Assembly (NCBI GenBank): GCA_023383795.1
Contig: JAHDYJ010000028.1
Location: 1-40,841 of the forward strand
Length of the DNA stretch: 40,841 nucleotides
Direction: 5' to 3'
Origin: Burkholderiales bacterium
GTDB taxonomy: Bacteria; Pseudomonadota; Gammaproteobacteria; Burkholderiales; SG8-39
This document shows, piece by piece, positions 28,189-36,413 of the stretch (position 1 is the stretch's first letter; the number at the start of each line of letters is the position of its first letter). Both the position numbers and the translations under genes were made by a program. Below the pieces are notes generated by a model. That model was not told where the DNA came from. It was given only the letters and a program-made list of their open reading frames with translations, and ran no database searches.

Positions 28189-28749
28189 CTACGCGCCGCC
28201 CTCCTCCCGGTCCTGCCAGCACCGCCACGCGAGCCAGCCCCAGGCGGCGAGGATCACGGCCCATCCGGCGAAGCGCACGGCATAGGCGATCGTCACGTCC
28301 CAGGGCAGCACGCCCCAGCGCGAGAAGATCTCGTTCCAGTCGTGCGCGAGCGCGGGATCGAGGCCGCCGACGAGCGGCAGCTGCATCGCGCGCGCGTCGG
28401 CCATGTAGACCGCGACGTTGAAGAGGTTCTCGCCGATCCAGGCCGCGCACAGCGCGAACGACGCCGGATGGCGGCGCATCCAGAAGCTCGCCGTCGCCGC
28501 CACCGGGAACGCGAGCTGGCCGAGGGTCCCGCCGTACACCGCGAGCCGCTCGCTCACCAGGCCGGCGAGCGGATGCCCGGCCTCGTGAAGCGCGAGATTC
28601 GCGTTGTCGAGCAGCCACACCCAGCGCTCGCCGGTATGCGCGAGCCACAGCACCAGCACGATCGGCACCGACGCGGCGGCGAGCGCCGCCGTCGAGACCG
28701 GCTGCCAGGGCGTGTCGCGGATCTCCTGCAGCCGCTCGCGCCAGCTCAT
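28189..28749 (-). CDS. Small membrane protein with HEAGH zinc-protease-like motif
   Basis: This 186-residue protein has about four hydrophobic segments. One helix is followed by NANLALHEAGHPLAGLVSERLAVYGGTLGQL, with an HExxH motif (H55, E56, H59). A helix preceding HEAGH resembles the M50 intramembrane peptidase arrangement. No convincing M50 LDG motif is seen near the C-terminus, so it may be an inactive or divergent relative. Its function is unknown. It is convergent with the spermidine-synthase-like gene (8-base gap) and lies 32 bases after aroC on the same strand. Confidence 0.75.
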   Translation of the reverse strand: MSWRERLQEIRDTPWQPVSTAALAAASVPIVLVLWLAHTGERWVWLLDNANLALHEAGHPLAGLVSERLAVYGGTLGQLAFPVAATASFWMRRHPASFALCAAWIGENLFNVAVYMADARAMQLPLVGGLDPALAHDWNEIFSRWGVLPWDVTIAYAVRFAGWAVILAAWGWLAWRCWQDREEGGA

Positions 28750-28781
28750 CGGTCAGCGGCCGGCGCCGCGCGCGCGTGCGC

Positions 28782-29882
28782 TCAAGCGGGCTTGCCGGGG
28801 ATCGGCGGCGTCGGGCACGCGACGTCCGCGTTCTGCGCGCGGTGCCGCAGCGCGTGGTCCATCAGCACGATCGCCAGCATCGCCTCGGCGATCGGCGTCG
28901 CGCGGATGCCGACGCACGGATCGTGGCGTCCGGTGGTCGAGACGGTCGTCGCGGCGCCCGCCCTGGTGATCGAGCGCCGCGGCACCCGGATGCTGGAGGT
29001 CGGCTTGAGGGCGATGTGCACCACGACGTCCTGCCCGGTGCTGATGCCGCCGAGCACGCCGCCCGCGTTGTTCGAGAGGAAGCCCCCGGGGGTCAGCTCG
29101 TCGCCGTGCTCGGAGCCGCGCTGCGTCACCGACGCGAAGCCGGCGCCGATCTCGACGCCCTTCACGGCGTTGATGCCCATCATCGCGTGGGCGAGATCGG
29201 CGTCCAGCCGGCCGTAGACCGGCTCGCCCCAGCCGACCGGCACGCCCTCGGCGACCACCGTCACCCTGGCGCCGCACGAGTCGCCGGCCTCGCGCAGCTC
29301 GTCCATGAAGGCCTCCAGCGCGCGAACCGCGTCCGGATCGGGGGCGAAGAACGGGTTGCGGTTCACCGCGTCCCACGAGCGGAACGCGATCCGATGCGGT
29401 CCGAGCTGCGCGAGATAGCCGCGGACGGTCACGCCGTGGCGCTCGCGCAGCCACTTCTTCGCGATCGCGCCGGCCACCACGCGCACCATCGTCTCGCGCG
29501 CCGAGGCGCGCCCGCCGCCGCGGTGGTCGCGGATGCCGTACTTCTGCCAGTACGTGTAGTCGGCGTGGCCCGGGCGGAACGTCTCGGCGAGCGCGCTGTA
29601 GTCCTTGCTGCGCTGGTCCTCGTTGCGGATCAGGAAGCCGATCGCGGTGCCGGTGGTCCTGCCCTCGAAGACGCCCGAGAGGAGCTCGACCCGATCGGAC
29701 TCGCGACGCTGCGTGACGTGGCGCGACGTGCCGGGCTTGCGGCGATCGAGCTCCCGCTGGATGTCGCTCTCCGCGAGCTCGAGTCCGGGCGGACAGCCGT
29801 CGACGACACCGCCGTAGGCCGGCCCGTGGCTCTCGCCGAACGAGGTCACGCAGTAGAGCTTGCCGAAGGTGTTGCCGGACAT
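28782..29882 (-). CDS. aroC: Chorismate synthase
   Basis: AroC converts EPSP to chorismate using reduced FMN, the last common step of aromatic amino acid synthesis. The start chosen, ATG 29882, gives [29 protein letters not shown] (366 residues). An ATG six codons earlier is in frame but gives a non-typical N-terminus. [16 protein letters not shown] and the [27 protein letters not shown] region are all diagnostic. It follows the TctA-TctB gene with a hairpin in the 75-base gap. Confidence 0.98.
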   Translation of the reverse strand: MSGNTFGKLYCVTSFGESHGPAYGGVVDGCPPGLELAESDIQRELDRRKPGTSRHVTQRRESDRVELLSGVFEGRTTGTAIGFLIRNEDQRSKDYSALAETFRPGHADYTYWQKYGIRDHRGGGRASARETMVRVVAGAIAKKWLRERHGVTVRGYLAQLGPHRIAFRSWDAVNRNPFFAPDPDAVRALEAFMDELREAGDSCGARVTVVAEGVPVGWGEPVYGRLDADLAHAMMGINAVKGVEIGAGFASVTQRGSEHGDELTPGGFLSNNAGGVLGGISTGQDVVVHIALKPTSSIRVPRRSITRAGAATTVSTTGRHDPCVGIRATPIAEAMLAIVLMDHALRHRAQNADVACPTPPIPGKPA

Positions 29883-29925
29883 GTCCGCCCGCCAAGTCAC
29901 GGAAAGTTAATGCAAAAGTCTAACA

Positions 29926-29946
29926 CGCCGGCGCGGGCCGCCGGCG
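29926..29946 (-). terminator. Hairpin after the tctA-tctB fusion, possible terminator
   Basis: CGCCGGCG (29926-29933) and CGCCGGCG (29939-29946) form an 8-bp stem with a 5-base loop. On the minus strand it is followed by TGTTAGACTTTT, a broken T-rich stretch. It could end the tctC-tctA transcript before aroC. Confidence 0.45.
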
Positions 29947-29957
29947 CGGCACGCGCG

Positions 29958-31940
29958 TCAGCCGAACAGGGCGCCGCGCGGCAGCGGGCTGCGCAGCAGC
30001 ACGACCAGGGCGTAGATCGCCCCGATCAGCACCGCGCCGTAGAGCACGCCGTTGCGCACGCGCATCCGCGCGCGCGCGATCAGCACCCAGGCGAGGTAGG
30101 CCGGAGTGGCCGCGTAGAACCCGATCGCCCAGATGCCGACGGCGTAGGCGACGAGCACCAGGAACTGGACCAGCTCGTCGCGCACCACCGAGCGCTCGCC
30201 CGCCGCCGCCGGCCCGGCGCGGTCCGGCCGCCAGTGCCCCGCCCATACGTCGCGCGCGAGCGCGATGGCGGCGAGCGCGACGCCCGGTACGATCGCGAAC
30301 ATCGGCAGCGCCCGCGCCTCGCGCAGGAAGCCGAGCACCTCGATCAGCGCGTAGACGAACATCGCGAGCATGCCCGCGCTCAGCGCGGTCGAGACGCGGC
30401 CCTCGGCGCGCCTGCCGCGCGCCGTCGTGGCCGACTCGGCGTCGCTCGCGGCGACGCCGGCGGCGGGCCGGCCGGCGGCACGGCGGCGCGCCCAGCGCAC
30501 GAGCTGGATCGCGACCGGCACCAGGATCAGCGCGCCGATGATCAGGACGCCCGGCCGCAGCAGCCATTTCCAGCCGAACAGCTGGTTGGCGAGCCAGAAG
30601 TACTGCTCCATCGGCTTCGCGAGAACGAAGCCGACCAGCGCCGGCGCGCGCGGCCAGCCGCCGCGCTTCATCATCCAGCCGACGAGGCCCAGCAGGAGCA
30701 GCAGCGCGATGTCGCCGATGCTGTTGGTCGCCTGGTAGGCGCCGACGATCATCACCAGCATCAGCGGCGCGGCGACCAGCGCGAAGCGGATCTGCGTGAG
30801 CCGCGCGAGCCACGGCGTCACCGCGAAGCAGATGATCGCGCCCAGGACCGACGCGATCGCCGCGCTCCAGATGATGAGGTACATCAGGTCGGGGTTCTCG
30901 CTGACGAAGCGCGGCCCGGGGTAGTGGCCGAAGGCGAACAGCGCGCCCATGAAGATCGCGGCCGCCGGCCCGCCGGGCACGCTGAACAGCATCGTCGGGA
31001 CGAGGTCGGCGATGACGGTGGCGTTGTTCGCGCCCTCGGCGGCGGCGATGCCGCGGATCTCGCCCTTGCCGAAGCGCGACTTGTCGCGCGTGGTGCGCAC
31101 CGCGTGCGCGTAGGCGACCCAGGTCGACGCGCTCGCGCCGACCGCCGGGACGAAGCCGCCGAGCACGCCGATCAAGGCGCCGCGCAGGATCAGCCAGCGG
31201 CTGCGCCACGCCTCGCGCGCGCCCGCGCCCCAGTCGGTGAGCACCACGCGCGCGCGCGAGATGCCGCCGCCCTCGGCGAGCATCGAGAGCACCTCGGCGA
31301 CGCCGAAGAGGCCGAGCGCCACGATCGTGAGCGAGATGCCGTCGAGCAGGTACGCCTGCCCGAACGTGAACCGGAATTCCGCCGCCGCGGGCGCCGGGCC
31401 GATCGTGCCGACACCCAGGCCGAAGCACGCGACCAGCACCCCGCGCACCACGTTGCCGCCCATGAGGCTGCTCGCGTAGTAGAGCCCGACGCACGCGAAC
31501 ATGAAGAGCTCCGCGGTGCCGAGCGCGAGCACGATCGGGCCGGCGACCGGGATCGCGAGCGTGAGCACGATCGCGCCGATCACGCCGCCGACCATCGAGG
31601 CGATGAATCCGACCGACAGCGCGCGCGCCGCGTGGCCCTCCTTGGCGAGCGCATGGCCCTCGATCGCGGTCGGCGCCGAGGCGGGCGAGCCGGGCGCGCC
31701 GACCAGCACCGAGGTGATCGTGTCGGAGGTGTACACGACCGCCGTCGCGCCGAGCAGCATGGCGAGGCCGGCGTACTGGTCGAGCAGGTAGACGAACGGG
31801 AGCAGCATCGAGACCGCGGCGACGCCGCCCAGCCCCGGCAGCATGCCCACCGTCATGCCGACCAGCATGCCGACGAAGAGCGCCGCGAGCCGTGCCGGCT
31901 CGAGCAGCATCCCGAGCGCCGAGAGCGCGTGCTCGATCAT
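29958..31940 (-). CDS. Tripartite tricarboxylate transporter permease, TctA-TctB fusion
   Basis: This 660-residue inner-membrane protein has two parts. Residues 1 to about 490 are a full TctA permease, with MTVGMLPGLGGVAAVSMLLPF, GAPGSPASAPTAIEGHALAKEG and FGHYPGPRFVSENPDLMYLIIWSA. After a Gly/Ala/Arg linker, residues about 515-660 contain four further helices, the size and layout of the separate TctB subunit, which is not encoded elsewhere in this cluster. The complex would import a carboxylate captured by the binding protein encoded upstream, driven by an ion gradient. The substrate cannot be read from sequence. Confidence 0.9.
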   Translation of the reverse strand: MIEHALSALGMLLEPARLAALFVGMLVGMTVGMLPGLGGVAAVSMLLPFVYLLDQYAGLAMLLGATAVVYTSDTITSVLVGAPGSPASAPTAIEGHALAKEGHAARALSVGFIASMVGGVIGAIVLTLAIPVAGPIVLALGTAELFMFACVGLYYASSLMGGNVVRGVLVACFGLGVGTIGPAPAAAEFRFTFGQAYLLDGISLTIVALGLFGVAEVLSMLAEGGGISRARVVLTDWGAGAREAWRSRWLILRGALIGVLGGFVPAVGASASTWVAYAHAVRTTRDKSRFGKGEIRGIAAAEGANNATVIADLVPTMLFSVPGGPAAAIFMGALFAFGHYPGPRFVSENPDLMYLIIWSAAIASVLGAIICFAVTPWLARLTQIRFALVAAPLMLVMIVGAYQATNSIGDIALLLLLGLVGWMMKRGGWPRAPALVGFVLAKPMEQYFWLANQLFGWKWLLRPGVLIIGALILVPVAIQLVRWARRRAAGRPAAGVAASDAESATTARGRRAEGRVSTALSAGMLAMFVYALIEVLGFLREARALPMFAIVPGVALAAIALARDVWAGHWRPDRAGPAAAGERSVVRDELVQFLVLVAYAVGIWAIGFYAATPAYLAWVLIARARMRVRNGVLYGAVLIGAIYALVVLLRSPLPRGALFG

Positions 31941-32024
31941 GGGGTGGCGGGCGGCAGCACTGCGCCGGCGCGGCGCGCAGCCCGTCGGGCCCCGCGCCGG
32001 CCGGCGCGCACGGTCAAGCGCTCG

Positions 32025-33131
32025 TCAGAACTTGACGTTGTACTTGCTGGCGAGGAGCTCCTTCATGTAGGCGAGCACCGGCGCGGGCGGCTTGAGCGCC
32101 GCGCGCAGCGGCTTCTCGGCCTTGGCGCCGCTGGTGAGCGGATAGCCGCCGGTCACCTTCTTCGCCTCCGCGTGGAACGCCGCGTCCTGATTGATGCGAT
32201 CGACCGCCTGGTTGAACTCGTCGACGATCGCCTGCGGCGTGTCCTCGTGCAGGAACGCCGTCAGGCCGTAGGTGAAGGTGAGCGCCGCCGAGGTCTGGAA
32301 CGCGTCCCACGCCGGCCCGCTCGGGTCGCTGCCGTGCAGGATCTTGTGCGCCTCGTAGACCGACGGCAGGTCCTTCATCACGTGGTCCCGCTGGGTCATT
32401 CTGCCGTTGTCGTCGAGCGAACCGCCGGAGTAGAGCGGGATCGCCTTGCCGCTCTCGACCAGCGGCACGACCTGCGTCAGGAACACCGGCGTGAACTGCG
32501 AATCGAAGTTCGTCTCGCCGCGCTCGAACGCGAGGCGCACCGGGCCGCGTCCGGTGAAGCCGAGCACGGCCTTCACGTCGAGCTTCAGCACCTCGAACGA
32601 GAGCAGCACCGGCAGGTCGCTCGCCGCCGCGGCGATCCCGCCGTAGACGAGTTGCGTGCTCGGGCTCTTCAGGTCCTTGACCGACTTCACGCCGGTCGCC
32701 GGCGAGGTGTACAGCACCGGGCCGAAGGCCATGCTGTAGGCCACGCGCTTCTTGGCCAGGTCGTACTTCACCTCCTTGCGGCCGAGGATGTAGGGGTGCG
32801 ACGTGGACGATGTGGTGAAGAGGATCGTCAGCCCGTCGGGCTTGGCGTTCGCCTCGAACCAGTTCGCGCCTAGGATCGAGCCGCCGCCGGGACGGGTCTT
32901 GATGCGCATGCGCGGGTTGCCGGCGATGTGCTTCTCGAGGAACGGCGCGAGGAACTTCGCGCCGACGTCGGTCGCGCCGCCCTCGGCGAACGGCACCACC
33001 ACCTCGATCTCCTTGCCGGCGAAGTACTGCGCCGACGCGGTGAGCGGCTGCGCGGCGACCGCGGCGAAGGCGGCGACCGTCGCGGCGCCGAGCGCCCGGC
33101 GGCGCGTTCTCAGCATCTGGGCGTGGCTCAT
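32025..33131 (-). CDS. TctC / Bug-family periplasmic solute-binding protein
   Basis: The start ATG 33131 (MSHAQMLRTRRRALGAATVAAF) has a perfect AGGAGG eight bases upstream, giving 368 residues. The TRRRALG motif before the hydrophobic core suggests a Tat-type export signal. The mature part begins QYFAGKEIEVVVPFAEGGATDVGAKFLAPFLEKHI, the Bug-family opening. RIKTRPGGGSILGANWF also fits the fold. It presumably delivers a carboxylate to the TctA-TctB fusion encoded 84 bases downstream. The ligand is unknown; the sequence is longer and more divergent than the typical 320-residue Bug protein. Confidence 0.87.
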   Translation of the reverse strand: MSHAQMLRTRRRALGAATVAAFAAVAAQPLTASAQYFAGKEIEVVVPFAEGGATDVGAKFLAPFLEKHIAGNPRMRIKTRPGGGSILGANWFEANAKPDGLTILFTTSSTSHPYILGRKEVKYDLAKKRVAYSMAFGPVLYTSPATGVKSVKDLKSPSTQLVYGGIAAAASDLPVLLSFEVLKLDVKAVLGFTGRGPVRLAFERGETNFDSQFTPVFLTQVVPLVESGKAIPLYSGGSLDDNGRMTQRDHVMKDLPSVYEAHKILHGSDPSGPAWDAFQTSAALTFTYGLTAFLHEDTPQAIVDEFNQAVDRINQDAAFHAEAKKVTGGYPLTSGAKAEKPLRAALKPPAPVLAYMKELLASKYNVKF

Positions 33132-33322
33132 CCTGGTTTCCTCCTTTGGCTGTGGGGTGGCGTTCTGATTGTCGTGCGCGCGATAGCGCACCAAGGCAGC
33201 GCGACGAAGCGCCGCGACGGCCCTGCGGGCGGAACCTCCGCCGCCCCGGCTGTCGAACGGATGTGCCCGACGACTGTGCGCGCGGGCTACTATACCGCAT
33301 GCCGGCGCGCGGGAGCCGAACC

Positions 33323-33556
33323 ATGGCCGAGACCGACCCCAGGAAGCCGCAGGACGGCAAGCAGGAGAACCCGCCCGAGCTCGCGAAGGGCCCGGGCGGG
33401 CTCACCATGCGCGAGATCCACGAGCAGGTGAAGAAGAGCCTGGCGCGCGACCGCGCGGCGCAGAAGACCCGGAACCAGCTCGCCCAGCCGCAGAACCGCT
33501 GGCAGCGTTTCGTGCGCTACGTCTGGGACCGCAAAGGCGGCGACGGCCGGCGCTAG
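33323..33556 (+). CDS. Small conserved-looking basic hypothetical protein
   Basis: The 77-residue hydrophilic protein reads MAETDPRKPQDGKQENPPELAKGPGGLTMREIHEQ and so on. It is rich in Lys, Arg, Gln and Glu, with no membrane segment, signal or Cys. A GGGAG binding site lies before the ATG at 33323; an ATG at 33299 is an in-frame alternative. It is divergent from tctC and ends four bases before the DUF2339 gene on the other strand. No family is recognised. The C-terminal WQRFVRYVWDRKGGDGRR is strongly basic. Confidence 0.6.
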   Translation: MAETDPRKPQDGKQENPPELAKGPGGLTMREIHEQVKKSLARDRAAQKTRNQLAQPQNRWQRFVRYVWDRKGGDGRR

Positions 33557-33560
33557 CCGC

Positions 33561-36401
33561 TCACGGCGCCCCGCTCGCGCCCCCCTCGCGCGGCCGGCGC
33601 GGCGGCACCGGCGAGAAGTAGCCGATCGCGAGCAGCAGCACGCCGACCGCGATGAACGAGACGATGCGCTCGATGCCGCCGACCCGCGACAGGTCGACGG
33701 TGAAGAGCTTGACCACCACGACGCCGAGCAGCACGGCGCCCGCGAACCAGAGCGCGCGCAGCCCGCGGCGCGTGGCGAGCACCATGGCCGCGAGCGCGAG
33801 GACGGTCCAGAAGACCGAGAACGAGCTCTGCACCAGCGTCGAGCGCAGCATCGCATCGAGGCGGTAGGGGATGTCGGCCCAGTGATGCAGCGTGCGCAGC
33901 AGCGCGCCGTTCAGCCAGACGAAGGCGGCCGCGCCGAGCACGCCGGCGGCGAGCGCGGGCGCGAGCCAGCCGAGCCACCCGCGCGCGCGCACCGCGAGAT
34001 ACCAGAACCCGAGGGCCGCCAGCGCCGCGAGCATCGCGAGATCGAGCGGATTGGCGAGCGGGGCGTACGGCAGCGGCGCCGGGTCGCCGCTCGACATCGC
34101 GTTCGCCATGACGAGCCAGGCGAGCAGGTAGCCGGCCATCGGCAGCCCGCCGCGCACCATGTAGGTCTCCAGGTGCCGGGCGACCGGCCATCCGGAGCGC
34201 TCGCTGGCGCGGCCGATCGCCGCGAGCGCGAGCGTCGGCACGATCCCCCAGGCGACCAGAGGCCACACGCCGGCGGCCGCGCGCTCGACCCACCATGCGA
34301 CCTCCCGCGAGGCGAGCGCGACTGCGAGCCACAGCGCGACGACGTGCGCCGCGCGCGCGTACCACCCCCACACCTCGTCCTCGTGACGGCGCAGCGTCCA
34401 GGCGAGCGCCCCGAACGCGAGCGGCCAGGCGAGCCAGCCGTCGCGCGCGAGCGGATGCGGCAGCTCGGCGAGCGCCCCCGCGCCGATCAGCGCCATGGCC
34501 GGCGCGAGCAGCGCGGCCGGGACGACCGCCGCCGGCCAGGCAAGCCGCGTGCGCAGGACGCTCGCGATGACGGCCGTGCCGGCAGCGAAGCCGAGCGTGG
34601 CGCTGATCTCGTGACGGCCGGGGACGAACTCCGCGATCTCGCGCAGGCCGCCGATCACCCACCAGAGCACGCCCCACCCGAAGAGCAGGTTGGCGACGAG
34701 CGCGGTCGCGCCGGCGAACGCGCCGTCCGGCGTCGCTGCGGCGCGCCCGACCACGCGCGCGCAGAAGAGCCCCGCGACGGCGAGTAGCAGGCAGCCGAGG
34801 AACGCGCTGTTCGCGAGGGGCACGGCCGCGGTCAGGCCCTCCTGACCGGCAAGGAACGCGACCGCGGCGGCGGGCTGCAGCGCAACGCCGAACCACTGCG
34901 CGAGGCGGCGGCCCTGCCGCGCGCCGACCCAGACGATCGCCGCGCCCTCGAGCGCCCAGGCGGCAGACGTCAGGCGGGCGTCCAGGGCGAGCGGGATCGC
35001 GATCGTGCCGAACGCCACGCCCAGCGCGAGGAACGACTCGACCAGCAGCAGCACGCCCGCGCGGCGCCGCGACCACAGCGCGGCTGCGAGCGCGAGATAG
35101 AACGCGCCGAGCGCGAGCGCGCTCAGCGCGAGGCCGTACTCGCTGTCGCGGACGAGCGCGCCCTGCAGACCGAACGCGAGGAGCGGCGTGCCGAAGACGA
35201 GCGTGCCGTCGACATAGCTGCGCACCTCGAGCGCGCGACGCAGCGCATACAGCACCGCGATGCCGACGTAGATCAGGAAGAAGGCGACCAGGAACGGCTC
35301 GGTCGTCGCGAAGTGCTCCGGGCGGTAGAACCGCGCGCCCCACAGGGTCCCGATCGCGAACGTGAACGCGAAGCCGAGCAGGTTGAGCGGCCGCCATGCC
35401 TTGCGCCAGGCGACCGCCAGGATGCCGAGGTTCAGGCACAGGTAGTACCCGAACAGCATCACGTGGCTGCCGCGGCCGGTGGACGCGAGCACCGGCGCGA
35501 GGAAGCCGCCCGCCCCCGCGAGCATCGCGAGCGACAGCGCGTCCTGCCGGATCGCGAGCCACGTCGAGGCGATCACCAGGCCGAGGAGCAGCGCGAACGC
35601 CGCCCCGGGGGGCAGCAGCCCGTACAGGCGAAGCGCCGCGAACACCGTGAGGTAGAGCACGCCGACGCCGCCGCCCTGCATCGCGAGCGCGTAGCCCGGC
35701 CGGCTGAAGCGCAGCCGCCACCCGATCGCGAGCATCGCGACCGCGCCCGCGGCGATGCCGGCGAGGCGCAGCTCGATCGGGAAGCGGAAGTTCTCCGCGG
35801 CGTACCTGGCGAGGAACGCGACGCCGAAGAAGAGGATCACGACGCCGAGCCGCACGAGCGTGTTGCCGCCGACGAGCCAGCGCCACACGGCCGAGTCGGC
35901 GCCTGCGGCGACGCGGCCGCCTTCGTCTTCGGCGCCGCGGCCGATCACGGTCGCGGCACCCGCTGCCGCCGGCGCCGGGGCGGGCGCAGGGAGCACCCCC
36001 TGCCGCGCGGCCAACTCGTCCGCGCGCTCGGCCTCGATTGGGATGGCGACCGGCACGACGTCGCCCGCGCCGGCGGACCGCGTCGGCGCGGAATCCGAGG
36101 CTGCGGCGGCGCTCTCCGGGAGCGGCGGCAGCTCGCCGACGCCGAGACGCTTCTCGATCTCCTCGAGGCGCAGGTGGATGTGCCGGAGCGACCGGTAGAT
36201 ATGGTCGAAGTTGGCGTCTGCGCCCGCCTGCCAGCTTCGCGCCGGCCGCTGCGGCTCCGGCTCGGCCCACAGCACCCCGAAGAGTACGGCGCCGCCGACC
36301 GCGCCGAGCAGCGCACCGCCGAGCCCGGCCTCGAATCCGCCGAGCGAAGTGCCGAGCATCGCGCCGACGACGAGGCCCAGCAGGCCGCCAAGAAATCTCA
36401 T
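33561..36401 (-). CDS. DUF2339 family large membrane protein
   Basis: This 946-residue protein has two N-terminal hydrophobic segments (FLGGLLGLVVGAMLG), then a soluble stretch with a heptad-like DHIYRSLRHIHLRLEEIEKRL and an Ala/Pro linker. About twenty or more transmembrane helices follow. WLVGGNTLVRLGVVILFFGVAFLARYAAE and GGGVGVLYLTVFAALRLYGLL are typical of DUF2339. The function is unknown. A GGGAG binding site precedes the ATG. It starts 12 bases after the LplT-PlsC gene and is probably in the same operon. Confidence 0.9.
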   Translation of the reverse strand: MRFLGGLLGLVVGAMLGTSLGGFEAGLGGALLGAVGGAVLFGVLWAEPEPQRPARSWQAGADANFDHIYRSLRHIHLRLEEIEKRLGVGELPPLPESAAAASDSAPTRSAGAGDVVPVAIPIEAERADELAARQGVLPAPAPAPAAAGAATVIGRGAEDEGGRVAAGADSAVWRWLVGGNTLVRLGVVILFFGVAFLARYAAENFRFPIELRLAGIAAGAVAMLAIGWRLRFSRPGYALAMQGGGVGVLYLTVFAALRLYGLLPPGAAFALLLGLVIASTWLAIRQDALSLAMLAGAGGFLAPVLASTGRGSHVMLFGYYLCLNLGILAVAWRKAWRPLNLLGFAFTFAIGTLWGARFYRPEHFATTEPFLVAFFLIYVGIAVLYALRRALEVRSYVDGTLVFGTPLLAFGLQGALVRDSEYGLALSALALGAFYLALAAALWSRRRAGVLLLVESFLALGVAFGTIAIPLALDARLTSAAWALEGAAIVWVGARQGRRLAQWFGVALQPAAAVAFLAGQEGLTAAVPLANSAFLGCLLLAVAGLFCARVVGRAAATPDGAFAGATALVANLLFGWGVLWWVIGGLREIAEFVPGRHEISATLGFAAGTAVIASVLRTRLAWPAAVVPAALLAPAMALIGAGALAELPHPLARDGWLAWPLAFGALAWTLRRHEDEVWGWYARAAHVVALWLAVALASREVAWWVERAAAGVWPLVAWGIVPTLALAAIGRASERSGWPVARHLETYMVRGGLPMAGYLLAWLVMANAMSSGDPAPLPYAPLANPLDLAMLAALAALGFWYLAVRARGWLGWLAPALAAGVLGAAAFVWLNGALLRTLHHWADIPYRLDAMLRSTLVQSSFSVFWTVLALAAMVLATRRGLRALWFAGAVLLGVVVVKLFTVDLSRVGGIERIVSFIAVGVLLLAIGYFSPVPPRRPREGGASGAP

Positions 36402-36413
36402 GTTCGCGTCTCC

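Noticed and set aside
33132..33194. Longer N-terminus for the TctC protein
   Set aside because: A perfect AGGAGG lies before the ATG at 33131, and the upstream residues would disrupt the signal peptide.
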